In this document: piece by piece, positions 32,363 to 43,660 of the stretch | How the letters are laid out: each line of letters begins with the position of its first letter | Position numbering within the stretch: the first letter of the stretch is position 1 | From: Saccharina japonica | Taxonomy: Eukaryota > Sar > Phaeophyceae > Laminariales > Laminariaceae | Length of the DNA stretch: 64,000 nucleotides | Assembly (NCBI GenBank): GCA_008828725.1 | Contig: MEHQ01001183.1 | Coordinates: forward strand, 310,001 to 374,000 | Direction: 5' to 3' | Made by a program: the position numbers and the translations under genes | Notes under the pieces: generated by a model | Told to the model about the DNA's origin: nothing | Seen by the model: the letters and a program-made list of their open reading frames with translations, nothing else | Databases searched by the model: none

Positions 32363-32954
32363 GCGATCACAGCACCAGTGCTCGTATTGTTTTTCCATTC
32401 TGACCATTTTAGATACTCATGTTGTGTCGAAAAAATACTTTTCGGGACACCCTCGGATAAATACGTAGGGAGAAGCGCGTGAGGCTTGACATGGAAGGAG
32501 GGTTGGATGATATCACGAAAAACGTTTGCACCCCTAGGCAGAAATGCGTGGAGCCCGAGCGGCGCTGGCTGCCGAGGAGGGACTGAGACGACTTCACAAG
32601 ACGCGCGTGGCGAGGGTGGAGGAGGAGGTACCATACCACCACAATCCATCTCCTCCAGCGGCCGCTGCTGCTGCTGCTGCTGTTGCTCGCCTGCTGTGCA
32701 TATTTTTTTTTTACGTACGTACGTATCTTGTACGTATACGAAATTTTGTTTCACACGATGATTTTTTGCCATTATTGTAGTCGTGGTCTGCTGAAATGCT
32801 TCAGGCTTTTGGCTTTTGACCTCAATTTGCTCGGCTGTGGTTGGTCGGAAGAAATTATTTCATTTTTGTTTGGGATGAATACCGGACACTGAAACAGCCG
32901 GTAACGTCTAAATTTGGGGGCTCAGCCTTGTATAGTAGTATTTGATTTTTTTTT

Positions 32955-33055
32955 CAGACTATGTCATTTTCCTGGGATCACAACGGTCCGGTTTATCCCT
33001 TCAATCTAGGGGGGGGGTAGTGGGGTGTCTGGGATTCAGATCCGCGCGCACCCCT
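32955..33055 (+). repeat. Dispersed repeat C, copy 2
   Basis: CCTGGGATCACAACGGTCCG is followed by a G-run, then GTAGTGGGGTGTCTGGGATT and CAGATCCGCGCGCACC. It is the cleanest of the three copies. Confidence 0.7.
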
Positions 33056-33424
33056 TAAGATTTATGTTTTCGCCCACAAATAGACACACGCTTCCTGAAT
33101 TCTACAGCCTGATATTGTGTTCCTCTCATACAGGATGTACATCCTGCACGGGGACATATTTATATGTATGAAAAGTGTAAGTACGCGCGATCGACGTATT
33201 GAACTCAGCTACGTACATCCTTCGAGTACGTACGAGCAAAGATGAGTTTCGAGACGCATGCTACGGTAGAGGTGCACCGTGTTCTTTCTGAGGCAGGATA
33301 CCCGAGGAGCTCTATACGCCACACAAAAATTGATTTCGGAGGAAAACAAAAGTGCTACGACCCGATGGCCAATCCCGAGGCCGAAGTACACAGCGAAACA
33401 TGCTTATTTGATCACAATGAATGA

Positions 33425-33520
33425 TCAAATTCCGATGAATTTAGGTCAAGGAGCCCCGTCATTCAGAAAAAAAAAAAAAACGAAAAAGTGTTACCTCTAC
33501 TATCGTAGCACTCGTCTCGA
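33425..33520 (+). repeat. Dispersed repeat B, copy 2
   Basis: AGGAGCCCCGTCATTCAG and CTATCGTAGCACTCGTC occur in the same order as at 13.9 and 57.85 kb, interrupted by a run of A. Confidence 0.6.
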
Positions 33521-33548
33521 CGGAATTCTCGATCACACAGCAGCTGTC

Positions 33549-33574
33549 GTTGTTGTTGTTGTTGTTGTTGTTGC

Positions 33575-33608
<34 letters not shown>
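33549..33608 (+). repeat. (GTT)n microsatellite
   Basis: About 60 bp of GTT with one GCT interruption. It yields spurious poly-Asn, poly-Gln and poly-Val frames. Confidence 0.95.
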
Positions 33609-33609
<1 letters not shown>

Positions 33610-33796
33610 TTTTTTGTATTTGGCACGTGTACGGCGTCGGGGTCCTGCAATAAACCGGTCTGTGAGTAAGGCGGTGTCCCGATATTCCATCAAAATCGCT
33701 TGGCACGATTGGGGCCTTGCAATCACCTAACCTCCAATGAATATTGCGGCTTCCACCAATAATATATCGGTCATGTTGCCTTGGCACACCACCGCT

Positions 33797-33880
33797 TTAG
33801 GGCCCGTTTCGAAGTAGAAAAGTTTCAAATCGAGTCGATTTCAAATCGACTTTGTTTGTGAATCGAACTGAAGGTTCATC
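33797..33880 (+). mobile_element. AAATCGATT-family element, one end only
   Basis: TAGGGCCCGTTTCGAAGTAG then AAAAGTTTCAAATCGAGTCG matches the TIR of the element at 29755-30669. A second ATCGATT-rich word at about 34045-34065 may be its far end, just before the larger TIR element that begins at 34085. Confidence 0.5.
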
Positions 33881-34084
33881 TGATTGGTAAGAAACTGAAT
33901 CACCCCGAGATGTACTTGTAATTTGGGGCGAGGGAAAGTCGATCCGACGGGATTTCAAGAGCAACCCTAACCCTATAAACCTACTAACCCTAAACCCAAC
34001 AAAAATAATTATAAAACAACCAAAAAAAAATGATTCTGTTGCGAATCAAATCGAATCGATTCGAGAGGGATGGACTAACAGATA

Positions 34085-36171
34085 TGAGCTGGTTCCACGG
34101 AAAGGCGTAACATTCCACCTTTCTTTGTGAAATTACAAACGAAATACACGGTTTGTTTCAACACTAAATATATCCACACGACCGCATGAGCAAGGGGAAC
34201 ACATCGATCGGTGATGAAGCGCTTTTTGCCGTGCGAGTTTCAGTTTGCGAATCATGGGCATTGTCGTACTACTTGTTAGAACAACCAGGTACGAGAGGGC
34301 TCGGCGGAGCGCCTGGCTGACGAAGAGCGGTGGGTCGAGCGTCGGGGTTTCATCAGGCAGTGGGCAAGAAGAAAACGTTTTTTTTTTTTTTGGCGGTGAA
34401 GGAAGAGGCAATTTCCTCATGACCCTGAAAAGGAATACAAATATAATTGAAAAAAAATATTATGCAACTCCTCAGGAAAACACAAATCTCGCCGCAATCT
34501 CAGTAGACGGATTGCAGTCACACAACCCAAACACTTGGACTAATAGACCTATTTGAAACTCGAGCTTATGCCTTATGTCTTTCCAAAGGGAAGAGTCAGG
34601 CCATTGAATATTTGGCACTATAGAGCCCTATTTCCCGCAACGTCTAAAACTCAGCATATGCCATTTTTTTTTAAAACGGTGGATCTTTTACGAAGGACAC
34701 TGACATAATTTTCCAGGATTTATTCTTCTTTTGGGCTTTCCACTTTCAGCAGCACGCGTTCGTGATGAGGGACTTTTTTGTGTTGTGTGCTCGGAGAGTG
34801 CACACCAGGCTTGAGCACGTGCAGGTGCTGGCATAGTCAAAGCAAATGAAGGCAAAGCTTGAGGGCCTGCTGGGCCGGGCCCATCACGGAACGAGGTGGC
34901 AGCGCTTGGGGCGCAGGGGCCGTCCGGACCCAACACACCATGCGCACGCTCACCACCCGTAACCTGGGCGTTGGTGCACGGCATGTCTGTGCGCAAGCCC
35001 AGCGGCTGGCGCACACCAGCCCCGGTGTTGAATCCGGGAAGGCGGGGAGGAGAACCGTAGCTGTTGACGCTCGGACGTAGACCGATGAACTGGGGCGACC
35101 TCGGCTGTGCGGGATAACCCTCGCCGATGGCAGCACGCCTGCTGTTTTGGTAGCCTTCTGGTAGCGGGTCCATGCTCGTACTATGGGCAGTTTGCTCGGG
35201 CGTAGGCCGTAAGTCGAGGGTAGTTGTGCTGCTGCCCTGTGCTGCTTTGCTTTTAGTCCTGTGATGCTTGTGCCCTGCTGTGGTGCTTCGATTGTAGGAT
35301 AAATTGCTGAGAAACTTCCCACCAAGTAAAACTTATGTACTTGCTCAGAAAAGTGACCAAGTACATATATATTTAGAGAAGAGCCAAATATCACGCTGGT
35401 CGTTATGTCAAAAATAAGCGCCTATTTTGGCGACGTTTGAAACTCGATATGACCTTTTTTCGGGAAGAACCATATATAAGCTCCTATTTTGAGTTTCAAA
35501 TAGCTCTAATGCGGTAAAGGCTCGTATCAGATATTTGCACTGCTACACCACAATACTATGTCCGACACTATATAGTGGAGCGCTATTTCACATAGAGATA
35601 ATATCCCTATAGTTGAAATCAAGATAATCTTAGATCCGGCCATATATCTCGGTCAGTACGTCGACTTATTCGACACTAGATATTTCATATATATATTTTT
35701 GCATGATCGCATCACCATTATTAGCCAAAAAACATCCGTGGCACTTGTTTTGACCTGCAAGTCGTGAGGGGCTGTTAAGAAAAATGCCTGCCAGGTACTA
35801 GCACAATGTATGGAGCAATTATAGCACCTTAGGAGAATATTTACACTTGAGGGTTACGGAAAATTGTTGTTGCGCTGTTATTCTTGAGAGTTGGAACACG
35901 AATTTTAGTAAGATTGTGCGCAACAACAATAATAATACTAAACGACTGGACTTGAGAAAAAACACGTGCATGAAGAATGGGTAAAGTTGGCGAAGAATTA
36001 TGGAATAATTGGAAAGTGTACCTAACGAGCGTTCAATATTCAATATTTTTATTTACAAAGTCCAGCTGTTTTGTGACGCACAACACTGCCGAGTTTGGTA
36101 TTTCAACGTTTAAAAACCAAAGCGCAAAAACGCGAAACCCTAACGCCCTGGCTGTCGTTGGAACCAGCTCG
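34085..36171. mobile_element. 2.1-kb TIR element (GAGCTGGTTCCA family), copy 1, with nested insertion
   Basis: The ends are TGAGCTGGTTCCA and TGGAACCAGCTCG, with TA on both sides (34083-34084 and 36172-36173). The outer about 200 bp at each side match the element at 45455-47174: GCGTAACATTCCA and GACCGCATGAGCAAGG on the left, GCGCAAA..CG and TCG-TGGAACCAGCTCG on the right. Its first ten end bases match those of the ~720-bp MITEs, so the two families are related. Between the ends lies a nested element (34545-35505). Confidence 0.7.
34545..35505. mobile_element. Nested ~960-bp TIR element carrying a G+C-rich open frame
   Basis: The left end is AGACCTATTTGAAACTC followed by GAGCTTATG. The right end, inverted, is AGCTATTTGAAACTC followed by AAAATAGGAGCTTAT. 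CTAAT flanks both ends (34540-34544 and 35506-35510), a candidate 5-bp duplication. The interior at 34690-35290 is abruptly G+C-rich and holds a 161-codon minus frame (34688-35173) rich in Pro, Gly, Ala and Arg and an overlapping 185-codon frame. Neither looks like a transposase. A captured piece of host gene is the simplest reading, not shown. Confidence 0.55.
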
Positions 36172-36944
36172 TAGTGGATATATACAGAGGTTTTGCGCTG
36201 GGGGCCTAACGTCGACCGTGCGACCCGAACCCTAACACTAACCCGAACCCCTTGTCAGCAAGTGGTCCGTGCCTATAGCCCTAGGTTGACTCGGCCACCT
36301 TGAATGCTGTGTGCTTGGAAATACTTTATTTATAGGTTGACTCGAGATTTTTGTGGCTTGAAAATACTCAAAGTGAATTGACCTGCGTATAACTGGTGTA
36401 TTATTCACACCGTGTTAGGCTATACGATCATCATGCAACTTATGTTGGTGAAAAACAGTCATTATAATGGCGCTGATTTTTTTTCCGTTTCTGCTTTTTT
36501 TCCGTACTGGCAGTAAGGAAAAAAACAAGAAACGGACAAAAAATCGGTGCCATCAAAAATGAATTTTCATCGCTGAGTAAAACGAGTTGTATGATTAACG
36601 TATAGCCTATCACCACCATTCTCCGTGATCACATATTGAATATCTTGTCTAGAATGTGATTTTTATACCCGTCACAAAATATGTGATTGAAAAATTGGCC
36701 ATTTGGAATCCCATACGAAATCTGCATTCGAGGTGAATACTAAAAACAAAAACGAAAAAAAAACGACTCAAACGCGAATTTTCATGTTTACTCAAGGCAC
36801 CGTTAGGCACGAACGGCGTGTGATTTTTTGCCTTCGTTCTTTCAGTAAAGGTATCGGCATAATAAAAATAAAACAAGCCTATTTTTTATGCGGACCGCTG
36901 TATGTACATATGTACCCGTTACGTATAACAATACAGAAGAAGTA

Positions 36945-37663
36945 CGAGCTGGGCCAGCCAAGAAACGCAGTAGTAAGCTAAAGCTTCCCCAAAGTTGTAT
37001 CTCGTGAACCACTGCGATTACGCTACAAAAGTTGGGAGCGTAACCCTGACATACCACTGCTTGTGCAAAACCAGTTGCATATGAAAATTCTGACTTTTTT
37101 TTCCCCTCGGACTCGATCCCGCCGAGATATCCGCGAAAACTCGAAAACAACATTTATTTTAGTCTAAATTCGTATGAAAAATGTCATTTTCGATCAAGAT
37201 GAATTTTGGTGGAGACAGAGCTGAAGACACAAGGAGAAGATCGATGTTAGTCTCGTTGCCCAATTCGTCACCCATCAAGAGATATGACCAAAATTCGATT
37301 CCATGCATAAGTCAAGTGATTACGCAAAAATTGGCAGTTCCGCCATGCCCCGACCAATTTTGAGATTTTTACTCTGGAAATTTAACCACGTCTCCAAACC
37401 GTACGTGTGAAGATACCTGCCGCGTGCCCTCCTGGAATTTGTTTTTTTTAACTAGTTTCGATCGCTTTTCTTTTCTTTTTATCCGATTTTTAGATCGTCA
37501 TACGTATCTCTCTCGGAAATAAAAGCATTAAAAAAGGGTAGGCGGCAAGTGTGTTGATTAGTACATGATCTACACTGTGTCCTAATTCCAGGTCCAAATT
37601 CGTAAAAATGGTTGGGGCATGGCCAATGTGCTTTAAAAAAAAAACTTTGGCTGGCCCAGCTCG
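36945..37663. mobile_element. ~720-bp MITE (CGAGCTGGGC family), copy 2
   Basis: The ends are CGAGCTGGGCCAGCCAAG and CTTTGGCTGGCCCAGCTCG, with TA at 36943-36944 and 37664-37665. The paralogous unoccupied site reads GGAAG-TA-CTCGTCG at 54179-54180, confirming both ends and the TA duplication. It is in opposite orientation to copy 1. Confidence 0.9.
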
Positions 37664-37742
37664 TACTCGTCGTGGGAAGAGAGAGTGGCATCACGAAAGT
37701 AATGAGAGCATTCACGACGCAATGAATACATGAAGGGCCATA

Positions 37743-38453
37743 CGAGCTGGGCCAGCCTTAAAAGGGATTTTCCGTTGTGAGCTAGCTTCTAGCGCCACCT
37801 ATTTTGCGAGTTAGGGTACGAAAAATGGAAGGGCTGATCCTTACATATTGTTGAAGATGCAAAAACAAAGTAGTTTTCTGAACGTGAGTCAAAACCGACT
37901 TGAGTTTGCCTAGAGACCCAAAAGTATAAAAAATCCCGATGTTCTACGATTTGTTTACACTAAATTCACATGACAGCTAAAAAAAATGTCGTTCCCGATT
38001 AGGCTAAAATTTGGTATGAACAATGCTTGAGGCACAAGGAAACGATCGATTTAAGTTGCAGTGTCCAAATCATCACCCATCAAGAGTAAAAAAAAACGAA
38101 TTTATACTGAAAACAAGTAATAACGAAAACGGCAGTATTACTGCGATGCCCCGCTAAAGTTCTCTCTTTTCGAACTGATCTTTTCGCCACGTATTCGAAA
38201 CACACATGCGAATGTACTCCGTGCCACCCATTTGTTTTGTTTTTTTTCTAGGACTATTATAGTTATGACCACTTTTTCATTTTTACGGATCGTTGGATGG
38301 GTCATATATCCTTTAAAAAAAAAAAGGGATGACATCGAAAAGGTTGATTGGTACGTAAGGAACACCGTGTCAAAAATACGCGTCAAAACACGGATTATTG
38401 AGCGGGGCATAGTCGATCGACTGTTCTAGCAGCGTCTTGCCTGGCCCAGCTCG
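37743..38453. mobile_element. ~710-bp MITE (CGAGCTGGGC family), copy 3 (diverged)
   Basis: The ends are CGAGCTGGGCCAGCC and GGCTGGGC-type inverted (CCTGGCCCAGCTCG), with TA at 37741-37742 and 38454-38455. The unoccupied site is GGGCCA-TA-CAAAAAC at 54253-54254. The body shares ACACAAGGAGAAGATCGAT-like and TCACCCATCAAGAG words with copy 2 but is much more diverged, so it is an older or distinct subfamily. Confidence 0.88.
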
Positions 38454-38870
38454 TACAAAAACTACAAATAAGACGATTTTGCAGGCCGCACATGTACTCT
38501 GGATATTCAGAGCTACACCCGCCACCCTTCGTAGAGTTGTTTATGGCTTTTTATTACGTAGAAAACATCGCTTGTGGCGTACATTTTTTACTTAGTTTTA
38601 GTAAGTACCTGATTTTGGCTATAATGGAACCGGTATATACCTGATGTTGGCATTTTCCGTTCCAAAACATAGCTGGAGCGTACACGTATACGAGTACGTA
38701 GTATGAATGTTAATGTTTATATTACAGTAGTAGTACACCCATCACACCAAGTGTTCAGTGTATACGCACGGCCAGCAAAAAATGCAGTGTTATGCTACCT
38801 GAAAAAAAGCACTCGTCAAAGTTGACTATCGTATCATAGGAATCCATACTTTTATCTACTTGACAATCTA

Positions 38871-39312
38871 CAGCCGATTTTCCCAATTGAGAATTGCCTT
38901 TCCAACGAGAACGAAAATCGATTTGAGTACTGTGTTATTGTTTAAGAGTTATAATTCGTTCACGATCATCATTTGACCTAAAACATATGTCCCTCGATGG
39001 AAGGTATCGATCCACGAAAACAAAATGAAATCAACCTTGACAGGCTCGAAAAATCAAGGAGTTAAGGGAATTTGCATTTATGAGCGAGGTACCTTGCCCA
39101 TTAATCTAGATTATCTGGGATCTTCGATATCTTGAGACTGCCGATGCCGATTTCGTTTTGTTTTTCTTTGTCATCGACGGGTGTCACAACTGACAATAGT
39201 TGATAGGGAAAGAAATGACTGGGAGGGAAGTACATCTCTTACAATTCAAAAACCCATATTTTCGAATTCCATTCACATCGGAAAGGCAATTCTTAATTAG
39301 GAAAATCGGCTG
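38871..39312. mobile_element. 442-bp MITE with CAGCCGATTTTCC ends
   Basis: The inverted ends agree over about 33 bp with few mismatches: CAGCCGATTTTCCCAATTG then AGAATTGCCTTTCC on the left, and the complement of GGAAAGGCAATTCT then TAATTAGGAAAATCGGCTG on the right. CTA flanks both ends (38868-38870 and 39313-39315). No frame is present. Confidence 0.8.
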
Positions 39313-39330
39313 CTAATTGTTTCACATAAA

Positions 39331-41010
39331 ATCCCAATTTTTCAAGGACAGGTTCTGTAGGGTACCTACAGAACCATACCCGGGGTATTTACCCGGGAAA
39401 TACACTACAGGGAACTTCTGTGAGTTCTGTAAGGGTTTTATACCCGTACCCGGAACTTCTGTAAGTTCGGTACGACCTTCATACCCTACAGAGAACTTCT
39501 GTAAGTTCTGTTCTCCCTGTTTCACAATACCCGGGGTACGGGTACAACGTGTTTGTATATTCCCGGAACTTCTGTGAGTTCTGTACGCCCGTGCCACAAT
39601 ACCCGGAACTTCTGTGAGTTCTGTAAGGGTTTTATACCCTAGCCCGGAACTTCTGTGAGTTCTGTAAGGCATCCATACCCGTACCCGGAACTTCTGTAAG
39701 TTCTGTAACACTTTGGGCACAATACCCCGGGTAAGGGTATTCCCTCGGCACAATACCCTATGTGCCCGTACAGATTAGGGTATCGTTGAGGATGTCGAGA
39801 AACGGTCAGTCGAGGGAAAATGGGCATCGGTCAAGGGTGTGGATTCGAGTGTTCCACACTAAAACATAGTATTTTGGCGTCAGTCAAGGATAAAAAATGA
39901 AAAATTACCGTCAGTCAAGGGCTGAAAGTGCCGTCTCCTGACATCTTATGAGGAGTGATGTTATGCATTCTGACGGCATGTCTCATCAGTGACACACACC
40001 AAAAACGAAATTACGAAATTAAATTACATTGGACAACCCACCTCGCTCACAACCACACATGAACCGAGTTTACAAGTACGTGGATTTTGATTTGGGTGGT
40101 AAATTTATGACCGCGGAAGTCATTCCTATGAAGTTGGAACGGTCGCTACCGTGTAAATCGTGAAAGACAGCTGTAACAGAAATTATCTATAATGGTACAT
40201 GGATGGTATATACGCGCTAGTACCCCGATAGTGTGTCATGTTTGAAGTACACCAATCGCAGTATTTCGAAATGAATGTTATGTAGGTTTTTTTAGGAGCA
40301 CATTTGCAGTTATTTTGCCCCCTTGAGGTGGGTATTTACAAGGGTATCGTCGGAACTTCTGTAAGTTATGTACGCCCGTGCCTTAATCGGAACTTCTGTG
40401 GGCTCTGTACGCCCGGGCCACAATCGGAACGTCTGTGAGTTCAGTACGACCGGGCCACAATCGGAGCTTCTGTGAGTTCTGTACGCCCGTTCCACAATAT
40501 ATACCCGGAACTTCTGTAAGTTCTGTACGCCCGTGTCACAATACCCGGAATTTCTGTGAGTTCTGTGCGACCTTCATACCCGTACCCGGAACTTCTGCAA
40601 ATACTGTGCGACCGAGCCACAAAACCCGGGGTACCGGTACAACGTGTTTATACCTGCCTGAAACTTCTGTGAGTTCTGTACGCCCGTGCCACAATACCCG
40701 GAACTTCTGTGAGTTCTGTAAGGGTTTTATACCCGTACCCGGAACCTATGTAAGTTCTGTACGACCTTCATACCCTACAGAGAACTTCTGTAAGTTCTGT
40801 ACTCCCCGTTAAACAATGGCCGGGGTGCCGGTACAACGTGTTTGTACCTGCCCGGAACTTCTGTGAGTTCTGTATGCCCGAGCTACAATACCCGGAACTT
40901 CTGTGAGTTCTGTAAGGGTTATACCCTAACCCGGAACTTCTGTAAGTTCTGTAAGACACCCATACCCTGACCCTAAATCCACAAACCCTACAGAACCTGA
41001 CCTTGCAAAT
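39331..41010. mobile_element. TIR element made of two TTCTGTGAGTTCTGTA arrays
   Basis: CAAGGACAGGTTCTGTAGGG near 39340 is matched in inverted form by CCCTACAGAACCTGACCTTG near 40990, and weaker inverted similarity continues outward. Inside, the word CCCGGAACTTCTGTGAGTTC recurs about 20 times in two blocks (about 39405-39710 and 40350-40955), spaced near 40 bp by GTACGCCCGTGCCACAATA. The target duplication is not resolved. All frames tend to stay open through the array, which explains long ORFs there. Confidence 0.65.
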
Positions 41011-41219
41011 TTTCCTAATATGAAAAAACGCTTTCTATTGGTTTATTCCAGGAATTTCGAAATGTAAGAATTACAAGTGGTGTTGGTGGTATATGACGTC
41101 TGTTATTCACACTACTATAGATGTATATAGGTACAGCAGTAGTATGAAACTGACTGGGCGTTCTATGTACTACGAGTTTTCAAGGTTGTGCACTGCTGCT
41201 GAGTTCCTGGTACACTGCT

Positions 41220-42200
41220 GAACGTATATATGTCACGGACATGCACGCGAGCATCGCATACATATAAGCCAAGTGGTGGTGGTGTACCTATCGAGCAGGC
41301 TAGCGAGCACCGACCACAACAAAGCAAAGCTCAGACAACATCCCACCACGACCACCAGCCATCACCAGCAACACTGGTATTCCTGTTGCTTCGCCGGTGG
41401 GGTGGCGGTTGTGGAGGTGGTGGTGTCGGAGTTTGGTCGCTGCTACCTGGCACTACATACTCTGTCTTGCTGCTCGTGTTCGAGAAAAGAGCGCGCAAGG
41501 CGAGCAACACCACCGTAACCATCACCTGCGGCAACCACCAACAACAAGACAGGGCTGGAAATCTTTAGTATTGCTACAAATGGTAAAGCAGTGGTGATGC
41601 AGGGGGTGGTGGTGTTTTTCTGGTGGCGGTGGTGCTGGTTGCTTGTTGTTGGTTCCAATCTGTCTTCATGACCGTGCTTGAGAGTGCGGCAGGATAAGGT
41701 TCAATCCTGCCAGCTACATCCCAGTGACAATTTGCGCTCTGCAACCCGTTCGGACAGTTACCATCATCTAGTTCTCCGATCACGGCAGGTCTTTCGACAC
41801 GAACAATACAAAACTGTGCGCGTAACTATACAGAACGGTGCGCATAACAATATAGAACGATGCACATAAATAGCGGGCGTCTATCAATTTTGACCCTGCC
41901 TTGATCGATCAAGTGTACGCGTCTCACGGTGGGGGTGCGCACGGCGGGAGCACAAAGCCGAACGGACGAAGGTTGACAAACCTCAATATTGAGAGTTCGG
42001 TAAGTAAAGCCACGGTTTGGCACTTTTTAGAATAGTGTTTAGTCCGTTTTTGTCTGTTCGTGTACCCCCGAGCATGTACACGCAAGCCCACACACAACAT
42101 ATTATAGCAGAGCATATCGAGATGGTCGTTCGCTTCACTCACTCGCATCTCGGGCTCATCGCTACAAGGGTGGGAATGAGGAGCGTAACAGACACCCTCG
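41220..42200 (+). repeat. Dispersed repeat E, copy 1
   Basis: Collinear with 48350-49140 in the same orientation: CACCACGACC..CCAG, a GGTGG-rich tract, GCGGGATAA-GTTCAA, ACATTTTGCGC-like, CTAGTTCTCCGAT, TTTCGACACGAACA and GTGGCACTTTT words. A minus frame through 41574-41783 reads VETRPAVIGELDDGNCPNGL, and its counterpart in copy 2 is altered, so a decayed coding part is possible. Confidence 0.7.
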
Positions 42201-42614
42201 AATGGCAAAAGTACTTACTGCATTGAGCTATTGCTTTGGCAGTTCGTGTCTTTGAGCCGTGTTCCTGTAGTTTTCGTTTGAGTGTTATACATTTGAAGTT
42301 TTATAGCCAGCGCAGGAACCTTGTACATGGTATGTCCATCTATGGGTTGGTGGGTAGGTGTAGTAGTTGTGAGTGAGAGAGATACTGGGTGGATCGGTTG
42401 GTCCCCGAGCTGGTTGTCTCACCATCGCCAGCACCACCCACCAACAAACTTTGATGTTAGGCGGTGTACGTCAGCGCAAACACCTTGAAGAGTGGGCTAG
42501 TTGATCCGTGCGTTGGTATTTTCGGTACAGCTGGCCAGAAACGACGAAAATTGGTAGTTCATCATGTGTGCTGGGCAAGTATAATAATAAACATACTACA
42601 AGTAAGTCATAGAT

Positions 42615-42720
42615 GCGCGGGGATCTGAATCCCAGGCACCCCACTACCCCCCCTATATTTCAAGTAAAATCCGGACCGTTGTGATCCCAGGAAACAAAAG
42701 GTCATTTTTTTTATTGACCC
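42615..42720 (-). repeat. Dispersed repeat C, copy 3
   Basis: Reverse orientation relative to copies 1 and 2: GGATCTGAATCCCAGGCACC, CCACTACCCCCC and GGACCGTTGTGATCCCAGGA. Confidence 0.7.
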
Positions 42721-43269
42721 CGCCTCCCCCTCCCCCCTTCCCCCCCCCAGCGAAAAAGAATGGGGGGTCTCTAAAATCAAGTATAAAAAATCGAAAAAAC
42801 AAACGGAAAACAAATGTTTTCTGCTCATCTCGTGGTGTGATTACAGCGATCCTGTTTGTTTTTCATTCTGACCCCTTCCTAGGAGTGTGGTGTCGTTTCC
42901 TCTTTTTTTTGTGCGCCCTCGAATAAGTGCAAATTATGTATATATAGTCGACCACGACAACACAACAACTGCTGTACAAGTATTGAAGACCATAAAAAAC
43001 AAAACACTTTATAAACAAGTGATCAGTCAATAGATATACGTTAAAAATATATATGTCTATATTATTACATTACCGTCACAAAAATAGGAACCAGACACAA
43101 TGTCACAGCTTGGCCGGCCGTCTGGCCGCTATCCAGAACGGTCTCACCTCCATATCCAGCTGTTGTCGCTCGTTAAGACAGTGCTGATGGAGATTTCCTC
43201 GATTACCTCGCTCTTAGTCCTCTCTGGACACGACGTGGCCAGACGCCACGGAGTCGAGGGTTGTTCTTG

Positions 43270-43660
43270 CCCCGCAAAGGCGACCAGGGATCAACAGACG
43301 AGCAAGCGGTGGACAATACTCATGCACGGTATGTGGACCCTGATGCGGACACTGGGTGGTTTGACTAGTTAATTTCGTTCATCGTTGGTGTTCAGTGAAG
43401 ACCAGGTTGGAGACCCAAATAACTCATATCGACCACAAAGGATGATGTGGGGTTTCCATGACCCTGACACTTGGTTTCTACGCCGGGAACACTCCATTGT
43501 ATTCCTCCATCGATACGGCAGCGAGCCATCCTACGGCTTGATCGCTGTCTTACACGATGCACCGTCCATACGCCACTGGTCAGGTCGGTCAACATATCTC
43601 TCAGAAAACCCTAGCCCTATGGCGACTCCCAGGTGCACGTAGAGCTGCAACACCCCCAAT
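43270..43660 (+). repeat. Direct duplication F, copy 1
   Basis: Matches 44990-45380 in the same orientation with long shared runs such as ATATCGACCACAAAGGATGA, GGACACTGGGTGGTTTGACT, CTCCATTGTATTC and ATGGCGACTCCCAGGTGC-like. One plus frame (43385-43642) stays open through RPQRMMWGFHDPD. Confidence 0.85.

Larger units (their letters stand above)
36905..38690. repeat. Dispersed repeat D, copy interrupted by two MITEs
   Basis: With both MITEs removed, the flanks read continuously like 54145-54450: AACAAT..GAAG-TA-CTCGTCGT, then ATGAAGGGCCA-TA-CAAAAACTA, GGAGGCCGCACAT-like, GTACCTGATTTTGGCT and ACCTGATGTTGGC words. This identifies the empty-site paralog. Confidence 0.8.

Noticed and set aside
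33279..33787. Frames with poly-Val, poly-Asn, poly-Gln or poly-Thr
   Set aside because: Produced by the (GTT)n microsatellite at 33549-33608; no supporting domain or splice context.
33963..34005. Internal telomere-like CCCTAA words
   Set aside because: Only two or three loose CCCTAA/CCTAAA words and no tandem array; similar words at 36.23 and 40.97 kb are also isolated.
39322..39753. 143-codon minus frame with repeated ELTEVPG / THRSSG peptide
   Set aside because: It is the translation of the TTCTGTGAGTTCTGTA array inside a TIR element; sister arrays are open in other frames too.
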